Shown here piece after piece: positions 35,328 through 46,175 of a stretch of DNA of 64,000 bases. Numbering within the stretch: position 1 is the stretch's first letter; every line of letters begins with the position of its first letter. This DNA comes from Sisyra terminalis (lineage: Eukaryota; Arthropoda; Insecta; Neuroptera; Sisyridae), in assembly GCA_958496175.1 (NCBI GenBank), contig OY292274.1, positions 57,112,630-57,176,629 on the forward strand, read 5' to 3'. The position numbers and the translations under genes were made by a program. The notes under the pieces were generated by a model that was not told the origin of the DNA, did no database searches, and saw nothing but the letters and a program-made list of their open reading frames with translations.

Positions 35328-35652
35328 ATGAACAATATAGACAGTAATTGGAGTGTAAACTTTTTATTTTTTTACCAACATTTCGATAGACATTGCTGTC
35401 TTCATTAGGGCCCAAATAAAGCGTTTACACATAAGTCGATTTCAATTTTAAAATTCTGAATATCCATTGGTGTCTAATTAAAAAATCCATTGAATCCATT
35501 GCAATTATATAAATAAAACCAAAATTTAATTAAGTTTTAATTATGTGAATATTGTAAACGCTTATTTGACCCTGCTGAAGACAGCAATGTCTGTCGAAAC
35601 GTTGCCAACCAAATGAATAGTTAATACACAAATTGCTATCTATATTGTTCAT
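35328..35652. mobile_element. 325-bp foldback element with inverted motif copies
   Basis: The left arm starts atgaacaatatagacagtaa and the right arm ends with the inverse, tatctatattgttcat. Arms are about 110 bp with scattered differences. Each arm carries one copy of the recurrent 45-nt motif, facing inward to outward: 35364-35408 on the minus strand (codons LMKTAMSIEMLVKK, stop) and 35572-35616 on the plus strand (LLKTAMSVETLPTK, stop). The loop is A/T-rich. No target duplication is obvious. The arrangement could arise from inverted insertion of two truncated copies of one element. Confidence 0.75.
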
Positions 35653-35704
35653 CAATGATCTTATATTATTAATAACCATGTTGTTTAAAACCTTGTGTTT
35701 TTTT

Positions 35705-35935
35705 AAATATAATAATTAAATTATGGGCAATAAGGACGAAGCTTCTTGTGGAATATTATTTATTTTACGTTTCGCCAACGTTTCGTCAGCCATTCCTGAC
35801 TTCTTCAGGGCTCATTTTTAATTTTGAGCCCTGAAGAAGTCAGGAATGACTGACGAAACGTTGGCGATAAAATAAATAATATTCCACTAGAAGCTTCGTT
35901 CTTATTGCCCACAATTTAAATATTATATTATTAAT
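35705..35935. mobile_element. 231-bp near-perfect palindrome with inverted motif copies
   Basis: Arms of about 105-110 bp meet at a short centre (ggctca, loop, tgagcc near 35811-35830). The outer part reads gggcaataaggacgaagctt on the left and its inverse on the right. Each arm contains the CTGAAGAAGTCA...TGACGAAACG motif: minus strand at about 35762-35813 and plus strand at 35831-35875, the latter reading LKKSGMTDETLAIK then stop. It lies only about 50 bp from the foldback element at 35328-35652, which has the same design with a different sequence. Confidence 0.85.
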
Positions 35936-36889
35936 AACGCACACCAAAAAAAAAATGGTACTTTATTTTTGAGGAAATATAATTAAATCTTAATTATTTG
36001 GTTCTCCTTTTGAAAAAAATAGACTCTTTCCCTTCCTGTATCTTTTAACTGTATTTTAAGATTAGTAAAAATATTTATTTGGAAAGAAGCTACAGCTGAT
36101 CTCCGGGAGCTCCTCTCAAAAAAGACGTATTGCGGTGACCACTATATCTCTGAAATGGATCCTCTAAATTTAAAAAACCAAACAGAGTTCGTTAAAGTAA
36201 TGTTAAATCTAGAAATTAATCGAAGGAGTAGGCAAAATAATTTTTTTTAACAAAATGGCGATTTCTCAAAAAAAAAAAACGATTTTTGACCAAAATTTCG
36301 GCCTTAAATTGTTTATAAAAAAAAAAATATTTATCGGTGAGATAAATATTTGATTTGTAGGTTTAGCAAGTTAGTACGTAGATGTTTGATTATTTAGATT
36401 TTTTTTTAGAATTTGAAATAACTTATGTTTATAATGACGTTGAATTCAAATGAAAATAACTAGGCACTTATAAATTTAAATTACAGTAACAAATTGATGT
36501 TTTAATTTCTTCACATTTTTTTCCCTGTAACACTTACTGAATGTTATACTGTGATACCTGCTTGTGTATATTGAAATAAGTGTTTGAAAAATGTTAAATT
36601 ACTTATTGACATGCGACGAAAGCGAAACTGGAGAAAATGCAAAGAACATATCCGAGTGGTTCATTAAAATATTTCTAAAATCAAGCAGATGATTTGCATG
36701 CTGGAATTACCGGATACATATCTACTAATGAATATGTTATCCTAAGTCCCGGAAATTTCAATATTATAATGAATATTCATACATGTGAGATAATGAAATA
36801 ATAGTGTAACATGGACAAAATATGAGTGTGAGCGAGAAACAAAGAAGATACCATGCATAATGGGCCTAGTAAATTTAAATTGGTTTCAA
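35936..36889. other. Non-coding stretch with a possible repeat
   Basis: At about 36090-36330 the sequence (ctgatctccgggagctcc, then aaatggcgatttctc, then cgatttttgaccaaaatttc) has the texture of a dispersed element, but no boundaries or second copy are visible in this window. The rest is plain AT-rich DNA. Confidence 0.3.
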
Positions 36890-37330
36890 TGTGTGCATTT
36901 TATTTAGATGGGGTCGTCAGCACCGTCGGCGGTACCTGCATGCATAATGGAGGCAGCGGGCCTTCGCAATTAAAAGAACCGACCAACAAGTGTTCACGTA
37001 ATTAAGCACAGCCATCATCCGAACGAACACATGTGGGAGAGGCCCACATCAGTGGTCCAGCGACGCCAGCCTCCGCAAACCTCTCAAGACCTCCGCAATC
37101 CCCATGGCCGAGATATACGCTAACGCTAACGCTTTACGTTTACGTTAACTGCCGCTGCTGCCACTAATGCCATAACGACAGCATCCGTTAAGTGCTCGCT
37201 CGCCTGTTCAAAATGTTCCTTTTTCCCTTCATCTTTCATCCTCTTGTATAGATCACCTCTAGTATTCAACTCTCCCGCCGATGCTTTCGAGCGCTGATCG
37301 TTAATAATAGGTCTGTAGCACTAATAGCCC
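36890..37330. promoter_or_regulatory. GC-rich island, candidate regulatory sequence or exon
   Basis: This is the most GC-rich block of the window, bounded sharply by A/T-rich DNA. It contains gtcgtcagcaccgtcggcgg, cacgtaattaagcac with a homeodomain core, and a repeat of cgctaacgctaacgc continuing into tttacgtttacgttaac. A 22-codon frame from ATG at 36908 (MGSSAPSAVPACIMEAAG...) ends at 36976 and has no clear splice donor. I find no longer frame. It may be an enhancer, a promoter region or a non-coding exon. The call rests on composition alone. Confidence 0.35.
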
Positions 37331-37520
37331 ACGAATTAGACTCCATCCAAACCAGAAAATATTACGTGCACATATTATGATTATATAACAGTCCCAAAAA
37401 AGGTAATTTTATCAACGTAACATAATACACTGTACAATCTACTGTACAATTTTTTAAATTACAAAAAAAATAACCATTTATAACGTAAATTACCCACATT
37501 TCGTTTAAAACAACATTTTT
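37331..37520. other. AT-rich flank of the satellite array
   Basis: Nothing is recognised here; the sequence does not match the satellite unit. Confidence 0.4.
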
Positions 37521-39623
37521 AAGTTAATTAAGCATATACAAAGTATTCTGGACATAAACAAAAAATGAAAATAAATCGTTAATATTAATTAAGTGCAACT
37601 TATATTTATCTTACCAATACACTAAAGTTTTTATTAAACGAAAATTATACACACATGTACATATTATTTACGCTTGGGTAATATGGTAACATCGTTTATT
37701 AAATACGGATAAAAAATCTGAATATATTTTTAATTTAAATGGTAAATTATCGTTTTAAGCCTCCAAGACAACTTCTCATGTGAGAAGATTTTAAAGGGAA
37801 CTTTTGAAGAAAAGTAACGAAAGTTTTCTTAGCCTAGAAAGCAAGTAAATTTGCTGGTTTGAAAGCTTGCTAATGGGATATTGCAATCTTAGAAAACACC
37901 TACCCGAATAAGTGGTAATTCGAATAAGTTAATTAAGCATATACAAAGTATTCTGGACATAAACAAAAAATAAAATAAATCGTTAATATTAATTAAGTGC
38001 AACTTATATTTATCTAATTTATCTAATTTACTTTTATCTTATCATACCAATACACTAGAGTTTTTATTAAACGAAAATTATACACACATGTACATATTAT
38101 TTACGCTTGGGTAATATGGTAACATCGTTTATTAAATAAGGACAAAAAATCTGAATTTATTTTTAATTTAAATGGTAAATTATCGTTTTAAGCCTCCAAG
38201 ACAACTTCTCATGTGAGAAGATTTTAAAGGGAACTTTTGAAGAAAAGTAACGAAAGTTTTCTTAGCCTAGAAAGCAAGTAAATTTGCTGGTTTGAAAGCT
38301 TGCTAATGGGATATTGCAATCTTAGAAAACACCTACCCGAATAAGTGGTAATTCGAATAAGTTAATTAAGCATATACAAAGTATTCTGGACATAAACAAA
38401 AAATAAAATAAATCGTTAATATTAATTAAGTGCAACTTATATTTATCTTACCAATACACTAAAGTTTTTATTAAACGAAAATTATACACACATGTACATA
38501 TTATTTACGCTTGGGTAATATGGTAACATCGTTTATTAAATAAGGACAAAAAATCTGAATTTATTTTTAATTTAAATGGTAAATTATCGTTTTAAGCCTC
38601 CAAGACAACTTCTCATGTGAGAAGATTTTAAAGGGAACTTTTGAAGAAAAGTAACGAAAGTTTTCTTAGCCTAGAAAGCAAGTAAATTTGCTGGTTTGAA
38701 AGCTTGCTAATGGGATATTGCAATCTTAGAAAACACCTACCCGAATAAGTGGTAATTCGAATAAGTTAATTAAGCATATACAAAGTATTCTGGACATAAA
38801 CAAAAAATAAAATAAATCGTTAATATTAATTAAGTGCAACTTATATTTATCTAATTTATCTAATTTACTTTTATCTTATCATACCAATACACTAGAGTTT
38901 TTATTAAACGAAAATTATACACACATGTACATATTATTTACGCTTGGGTAATATGGTAACATCGTTTATTAAATAAGGATAAAAAATCTGAATATATTTT
39001 TAATTTAAATGGTAAATTATCGTTTTAAGCCTCCAAGACAACTTCTCATGTGAGAAGATTTTAAAGGGAACTTTTGAAGAAAAGTAACGAAAGTTTTCTT
39101 AGTCTAGAAAGTAAGTAAATTTGCTGGTTTGAAAGCTTGCTAATGGGATATTGCAATCTTAGAAAACACCTACCCGAATAAGTGGTAATTCGAATAAGTT
39201 AATTAAGCATATACAAAGTATTCTGGACATAAACAAAAAATAAAATAAATCGTTAATATTAATTAAGTGCAACTTATATTTATCTTATTTATCAAATTTA
39301 CTTTTATCTTACCAATACACTAGAGTTTTTATTAAACGAAAATTATACACACATGTACATATTATTTACGCTTGGGTAATATGGTAACATCGTTTATTAA
39401 ATAAGGATAAAAAATCTGAATATATTTTTAATTTAAATGGTAAATTATCGTTTTAAGCCTCCAAGACAACTTCTCATGTGAGAAGATTTTAAAGGGATCT
39501 TTTGAAGAAAAGTAACGAAAGTTTTCTTAGTCTAGAAAGTAAGTAAATCTGCTGGTTTGAAAGTTTGCTAATGGGATATTGCAATCTTAGAAAACACCTA
39601 CCCGAATAAGTGGTAATTCGAGT
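37521..39623 (+). repeat. Five-copy satellite array, 404-433 bp monomers
   Basis: Units begin aagttaattaagcatataca at 37521, 37926, 38359, 38763 and 39196, giving lengths 405, 433, 404, 433 and about 428. The copies are nearly identical. Long units have an extra block of about 28 bp (tttatctaatttacttttat) after tatatttatc. Units 1 and 3 lack it, units 2 and 4 have it, and unit 5 has a variant. Units 2 and 3 share ggacaaaaaatctgaattta, while 1, 4 and 5 have ggataaaaaatctgaatata; 4 and 5 share cttagtctagaaagtaag. Each unit has a 7+2+7 hairpin CTTCTCATGTGAGAAG (first at 37772-37787) and the doubled word cgaataagt. There is no coding. Array edges are sharp on both sides. Confidence 0.95.
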
Positions 39624-39696
39624 TAATGCAAAAAATGTGGATATGGGAATTTCATAACTGTTTGATGTCCATCTTGGAATGGACTTAGTTTTCAGG
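39624..39696. other. Spacer between satellite and half MITE
   Basis: 73 bp of unrecognised sequence. Confidence 0.4.
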
Positions 39697-39772
39697 CAAG
39701 GTTTGTAAATTACACAGGTTGCTCCATTAGAAAAAAAAAATGACGTCATACGAAGAATTTTGAAATTGATCA
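39697..39772. mobile_element. Half copy of the 6466-6616 MITE family
   Basis: The sequence CAAGGTTTGTAAATTACA and its continuation through tgctccattag, an A run, TGACGTCA (39741-39748) and attttgaaattga matches the inverse of the right half of the 6466-6616 element almost base for base. The other half and the second terminal repeat are missing. The 86-codon minus-strand frame at 39489-39749 spans this fragment and the last satellite unit and is not a gene. Confidence 0.8.
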
Positions 39773-42465
39773 GAAAATGTATTGTTTTTGGTTACAGTTA
39801 GGGATTCAATTGATACATCGTATTTTTCAAACATTGATATCTACATTTCATAAACTTTGATGTTTTTAACATCAATCATTTTAAAAAATATTGGTTTTTT
39901 TATGAGCAATGCTGCATCCCTATTCTTATATTTATGTATATTAGTAACTGATTATTGTTTCTTATATCAATAAAATGATCTTACATTAAATAAATTAGAT
40001 TAAAGAAACTTGAATAATACGCTTTTCTGAAATACGTGCAGAAAGTAACGACAATATTTAGTACGTATGTATCTAAATTATCATGACATGGAAAATTTAC
40101 GAGTTATTACCACGAAATTGACGGGAAAATGAAACGTAGACAGCAAGTAGCAAGTTTCATATAAATAAATACCATTGTGTAGTGCAACTAAGAAATTTCA
40201 AATAGAAAAAGTGTATAGGTATTATAAAAATTTGTTGTATGTTACTATGTTGGGTAAGAACACTGTTTAATTACTATTGCTTAATACTTGTAAAACTAAT
40301 AAGGTTTAAATAGTGATGACCAGTAAGTAAAGCTGATAGACCTTATGGATATTTTGTATTTATGCTTACCTACGACTATTTGGAAATATTTTACTGATGT
40401 AAGTGATTTAAATAACAATTTCTCATAATTTAAATATTTCAGGACCCAAACCTGACAATAACAAAGGGCTTTGTTAAATATTTATAAAATATTCATATTA
40501 AAAATACAAAAATACCGTCTCGTTTGTTTTAATTTTGAAAATAAATTTACTTCTAACAGGTCAAATTACTGGCAGTTGTGACTGTAACAAGCAATAAATT
40601 TGTCCCTTATATTAATTTATTTGATTGTACGTCCTATACACAAGCTCCGAGTACATTGATATTCCATTGTATAAATGGCACACGTGTTTCCTGTTTAGTT
40701 AAATTTCATAGTTGACACATAGAATAAACACAAAAAAAAAAATGAAAAATTCATGCAATGGATAACAGAGAATTTATAATATCTATTTTACATAAATGCC
40801 TTTATTTGTGCAAAAGCTACATTTATCTTTTCTAAACATATACATTCGTGATTTTGAACTTCAGTGAGATAATGTCAATAACTTATACCCTTTAAATATA
40901 ATGTATCTAACATTTTCGAGATATTTTCAACCGAATCCATGAAGTATATTAAACAATCATTATGAAAGAACGTATTGTGTGAATAAAATTTAAGGAAATC
41001 AGAAAGCAAACAAAGTATTTACAAATATATGTATCTACATTTATTTATGGTTCCAATTGATGAATATGGATATTAGGAAATACAATAATAAAAGTTCACA
41101 GTTAAACGTTTTTTACATGTTTATGTTCTTCTCATTGAATAAGTAAAACGATTGGATAACATTTCTATTTCCTCTCATAAATGTATTCTTAATTCATATA
41201 ATAATTCAAATTTCGTTTTACAAACGAATTAAGCACCCGATAGTGTGTGATTATCATATTCAATTTTACAATGTAAATTTCTATCTATTTTTTTTCTAAG
41301 TTATGGAAAAGCACATAAGTAAATAGCAGAATTTTTCAATAGAAGTAAATACCTTGCGACTTACGAGCAAATAATTAAAAATTTTCTTGCCTCATTAATG
41401 ACTTACACAAATGAATTTCTTAAATAAATATTTTATAGCAAATATGATAGCTCTGGAAGCTGTTATATACAGAAACATGTCGCTTTAAAAAATGATTAAT
41501 TTTTAATTATAATGTCTATAAATAATATTTTAAAAATAATTGAGTTCATCCTATTAAATTTCATTAATCTTTTGAGGTTTGCAAATAGTTTTCATCACAA
41601 AATAATTTGGGAAATATTTACATATTTTTATTCGCAAGGTTTCAGAGCGATTTATAACCAGCTTTTATCCTATAAAATTCTTGTGGAAACTCAAGTCTTT
41701 GGGTCAAAGGGTCGGAGATTATAAGTATGTTAAATCGGCCCCGATAATATATTCTAATGGCAATAAGGTGTCTACCACTGTGGGTTGAGAAAGTTCCTAC
41801 ATATCAAGATAGAGATATCAGGAGATATCAAGTTCTGGAACTGAAATAATTGAAAAGCACCTGGTATGCCGGTCGCTAAGATTCGTCCAACTACTTGGTT
41901 TAATTAGGTAAAGTATGGACCCAGGATATATATTAAGCCTAAAGGTTGCCGAGTTCAGGCTCAACTAACTTCATCTTGGAAATTCCAACTTAATAAAATA
42001 AATAAGTTGCGTAGGTATTAATAAAGTATTCAGATTTTGGAAGTTTCAAATCTCAATCTCAATTAATTCTTGTGAATAAGTTTTCGTTACAATTAAATGA
42101 ACCGTTAGATCGATGATTTTAATATTATTTAGGAGTTGCCTTTTTTACAAATAATAACAACTCTATAGCTTTATAAAATTTTTAAATATATATATTTTTT
42201 TATATTTGTTATCATGGAACAATTATGGTACCACTCTAAATTATATTATACTTTAAGTGTTATATTCTTTATACAAAACAATTTCAAATATATGAATATT
42301 CATTTTTATATTTTTATCAGGAAAAGATTTAATTTCATTTTTATTTGTTATAAATTCGAAACTCAATGCAATTTTTCACAATTGTAGAAATATTATCGCT
42401 CTTGATGGTAGGTAAAACTGTTCTCACTCAATGATTTCATTGATCTTTAATTTAAATTTTACTTG
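39773..42465. other. AT-rich non-coding stretch
   Basis: No gene or complete element is recognised. A richer patch at about 41735-42000 (tcggccccgata, cctggtatgccggtcgctaa) follows a 70-codon plus-strand frame (41512-41724) that I do not recognise; it may be an old repeat. Confidence 0.4.
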
Positions 42466-43409
42466 TCTATTATTATAAAGAGGAAAGATTTGATTGTTTG
42501 TTTGCTTTGAATATTCTCCGAAACTACTTGACCGATTTGAAAAATTCTTTCATTTTTGGGAAGCTACACTATTTCCGGTGAACATAGGCTATATTAAATT
42601 TTCAAAAAAGTTAGGGATCCACACAAAAACTCCAATAATGTAACCCAAGGTCTGAAAAAATTACCAAAAAACATTCTTTTATCGCGTGCGCTGCAAAAAC
42701 TATTGGTTATAGAACAAAATAATGTAGTACAGTTTTGCAGAACATATCATTATCTACAAAAAATAGAACGACAGCATATGTCTAACTATTATAGTTATGT
42801 CACAATAAAAAAATTTTCATTTTCAAAAATATATATAAATGCCACCGTTATAAAAGCTCTTTTATTTATACTTTGGGATTAATCCTTATCAAAATAAATG
42901 ACTTCACATTTAAGTTTGCTTCAATACCATTATATAACTTTTTGAGTTATTCAATTTGAACATTCCATTCGAAAGATATCACAAGTTTAAAAATGTAAGT
43001 TATTTAAAAAATGTCGCATGGTCACCCCATTTTACTTATAATTAAGACCAACTGTATTGAACTTGGCGATATTTTTTATTTATATATAGATGCTGATTGA
43101 TTTACAGATTATTTGGTTTACGGTAGGTATACCTACCGTAGCTATACGCAATAGACATACTCTTTTTAGATATTTATAAATATTTTTTGAAAATTAATTA
43201 ATTATTACATAGAACAATTTTATTCTTTGCAACAGTTTATTAAATGTGTCTTTTTAACGTTGACAAAATAGTGTTTTAAGTATAATTATGTTTTTCGTAA
43301 AAGACATAAGAAAAATACAAATTTTCATATACCACTACAAATGGCAAATTTGAAAAGAAAATATAATCTACACCTACGTTACGCAGACGAAGTTGTGGGG
43401 ATCAGCTAT
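42466..43409 (-). mobile_element. Second Helitron-like element, ~944 bp
   Basis: The left end reads tctattattataaagaggaa and continues with tccgaaactacttgaccgat, gaagctacac and aggctatatt, then further words (atcgcgtgcgctgc, gcatatgtctaac) typical of a repeat class common in arthropod genomes. The right end acgaagttgtggggatcagc then tat matches the end of the 20255-22275 element (acgaagtttgcggggtcagc, tag). No inverted repeats or target duplication are seen. I detect no helicase sequence, so it would be non-autonomous. The final CTAT in place of CTAG looks like a point change. Minus orientation is assigned by analogy. Confidence 0.6.
43119..43140. repeat. Perfect 22-bp palindrome
   Basis: TACGGTAGGTA is followed immediately by its exact inverse TACCTACCGTA with no spacer, inside the second Helitron-like element. 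Confidence 0.9.
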
Positions 43410-45141
43410 TAATTATAAAGTATTTTTAAATCTAATCCATTAATTATATCCTATAATTCAAGTATCAATAAGCCCCGAGTGACGTCATTGCACAAAACGA
43501 TGTATTCGTATATACGTAATATGCATTGCATGCATTGGCATTAGCTAGGAAGTGGGAGTGGTTTTCTTAAATTTTCAAATTTTCAATAATCAAAACAAAT
43601 GAACATCATTAAATATCACAATCCCATTGGCTAATAGCCTCTTGCATTGAACATAGAGTAGATGCTGTTATAAGATATACGTCCTTTGCTCTACTTGCAT
43701 TAAGCGCTAATCGCTGTCACTAAACATTATATTAAGCTTATTGAGTAATGAAAAATTAATTTTCAAAAAAACTTTTATAAATATTTTGACAAAAACAGTA
43801 TGAAAAGTTTGTGTTTAAAAAAAATATTTTTCTATCGCACAATTTATAAAACTTTACAATGGTTTTTATTATTAATTCCGAGCTTAAATATGTTTTATTG
43901 TTGTTTATTTTTTATTAAAAATGCATTATCAACTCCTAAATCATGTTAAAACTTTAGATCAAACGGTTAAGTCAATTCTAAAAGCATTTTTTTCTAAACT
44001 CTATTTATATTTTTTTCTCAAAAATTAAGTAAGGTTCTGAAAGGAGATCTGTCTAAGGAGATCTGAAACTTTTGGAATCTTAGTACATACTTGATTAGTA
44101 TCTCTACTCCTCTTAGACAGATTTACCGTATCTACTGATATCCCTAGATCCTTTTAATATTAATTTTTGTACGAAATCCACCATTTCAAATGAAAAATTT
44201 TTGGTAAAATTGAAAATTCTATTAATTTTTGAGTTAAAGCTCCTGTGTAGGTTCACTAGAAAATGCTATAACATCAACATGACATACACTATTACCAGTA
44301 CAATTTTTATTGAATTATCTCAGTTATGTCACATCTTCATTTAAAAACTGTCATCATGTTTTCGATTTCCGTTCTAAAATCCGATGTTTAAACTCTGATG
44401 ATTAAACGATGATAAAAATCACTCTGGAGTAGAATTTTCGTTCTTTAAAAAGAGAAAGAAAATTCTAAACCAAAAGGAAACTTTTGGTAGAAAAGTTGTA
44501 TTGTAATCTATTTATAAATTTTATCATAAATCAGTAATTATGTAATCTTTAAACACCAAACCAATTTATCAACTTTTTTTACCATAATTATAGTTTTTTT
44601 TTTAAATTAATGTAAGGATTATTTCAGACTTCTTGATTTATAAACATGTTTCTATCATTATCATGTGTTATCTCTATAATTGATAAGAAGATATGCATCT
44701 CTTTTTTTATTTCAGAGTCATATAACAAAATTAAATAACATATTTATTAGTTTTATAGCCATTTTCTATGAATGCATTGTTTCCTATTTGGTTCTATAGT
44801 TTAAAAATATTGAACTCTTTTTTCATATCTAAGCTTATTTTGTAAAAACAATTTGGCCTAAATGAGATATATCCGTACAAAAAATACGTATTATTTATAA
44901 TACGAATAATATAAGTGTAAAACAGTTCTTAAGGATTATTTTAAAACTATATCGAGTTCTTACATTAATTAAAAAAATTAAATCGATTGAAAAGCAATAC
45001 AGTAATGTGAAAAAGCTCTGATGCTTGCGACTCCTAACTCACGCTAACTTTGTATTATTGTTTTACCGTTATTCTTAAGGTTCATTCATAAATTACATAA
45101 GTAATTAAAAAGCAGAGAAGTCAATTCAATTTTATAAAAAA
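43410..45141. other. AT-rich non-coding stretch
   Basis: No gene is recognised. A small imperfect inverted repeat of atctgtctaag/cttagacagat lies at about 44046-44123, and a TGACGTCA word at 43480-43487. Confidence 0.45.
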
Positions 45142-45297
45142 AAGTTATCTTGGAAAAGGGAGGGAATTTCAATTTTGTGATGTAACGATTAAATCTTATG
45201 AGGTTATTATTTTGATTTATAAATTTAGAGTATGGAGTTGTCAAGTAATTTTCTTGTTATTCTTGTATTAAATATGCCAATACTATGAAATGTCTTA
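45142..45297 (+). repeat. Block A, source copy (156 bp)
   Basis: The block runs from aagttatcttggaaaaggga to gaaatgtctta and recurs at 46735-46890 with only two or three differences. Confidence 0.93.
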
Positions 45298-45879
45298 GGA
45301 ATTACAAAATTTTGCGGTTGGAATGACATGGTGTGACGTCATTTGTAGGGGGAGGCTTAATGAAAATGTGACTAAATGGGATATGAGGATTGGAATGGGC
45401 TTAAAATTCTTTCAAGATGTGTAATATATCTAATTAATGGACCATTCCCCTTATTTTCGTACAATTTGATAAAGCGGAAAAAGACACGTTAAACAAGTTT
45501 TCGGATATTTTATTATGAAAATCACCGAAAGCAAATAATAAAACTTTACTGGAAAAATAAAATGAGAACACAAGAAATGCTTGTTGGATGCTTATGGCAG
45601 TTATTTAAGTCTCAAATTGGAAAAGTTGGAAAATTGCAAGTACATGAAATTGGTTTGAAATAGCATTTGAATTTTCGATTGCTGAAATTTGATTTTATTG
45701 AATCTTTGATGCTCGCAAAAATGTTTCCAAACATGAAATAAGCACATGTGTGTTAATTATAAAGGTATAGAATAGCACAGCGTAAATATAGTCTTACTAT
45801 CGGCGTAAATTGTAAGGCAAAGAGCATTTAGAATGCCATATATAATCAATCATTGAATCAATCACAACATTATGATAAT
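45298..45879. other. Non-coding stretch
   Basis: No feature is recognised except a TGACGTCA word at 45334-45341. Confidence 0.4.
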
Positions 45880-46130
45880 CTAATGATATTAAGCCATATG
45901 TTGATGTGGTCTCGTTATTGTTGTATTCCATTGGTCGATATCGACACGTTATTAATGCCCATTTATTCTATGAAAATGTGATTCATTCGTGAGTCCACGT
46001 TGAATGTTCCATGTGTTGGGTTACAATCGAAACATTAAGTTGTCGGTGCCACGTGCAATATAATAACGTGTGTGTCACATTTGATACATTTCGCACAGAA
46101 ATATTCATGCCAACATATACACTATCGCCA
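45880..46130. promoter_or_regulatory. Candidate regulatory island
   Basis: A stretch free of A/T runs, with tggtcgatatcgacacg, an E-box CACGTG at about 46050 and several TTAAT/ATTAAT words. Overlapping open frames on both strands (45983-46216 minus, 46011-46286 plus) give no recognised protein. Low-confidence inference from texture. Confidence 0.2.
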
Positions 46131-46175
46131 TTTATGTTGAATGTGAAAATTATTGTAATTTCAATGACGCCATAC

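Noticed and set aside
27217..35875. Calling the CTGAWGAA...GAAACG motif a functional hammerhead ribozyme
   Set aside because: One extra A sits between the CUGANGA-like core and the stem, and I could not find stem III or a GUH cleavage site; reported only as a hypothesis.
36908..36976. 22-codon frame MGSSAPSAVPACIMEAAG...
   Set aside because: Short, stops before any credible splice donor, and has no similarity I know; kept only as a note on the GC island.
37521..39623. Regularly spaced repeats as a CRISPR array
   Set aside because: Units are over 400 bp, directly abutting with no unique spacers, in a eukaryotic context; this is a satellite.
39489..39749. 86-codon minus-strand frame
   Set aside because: It spans the last satellite unit, a spacer and a half MITE, so it is a chance fusion of repeats.
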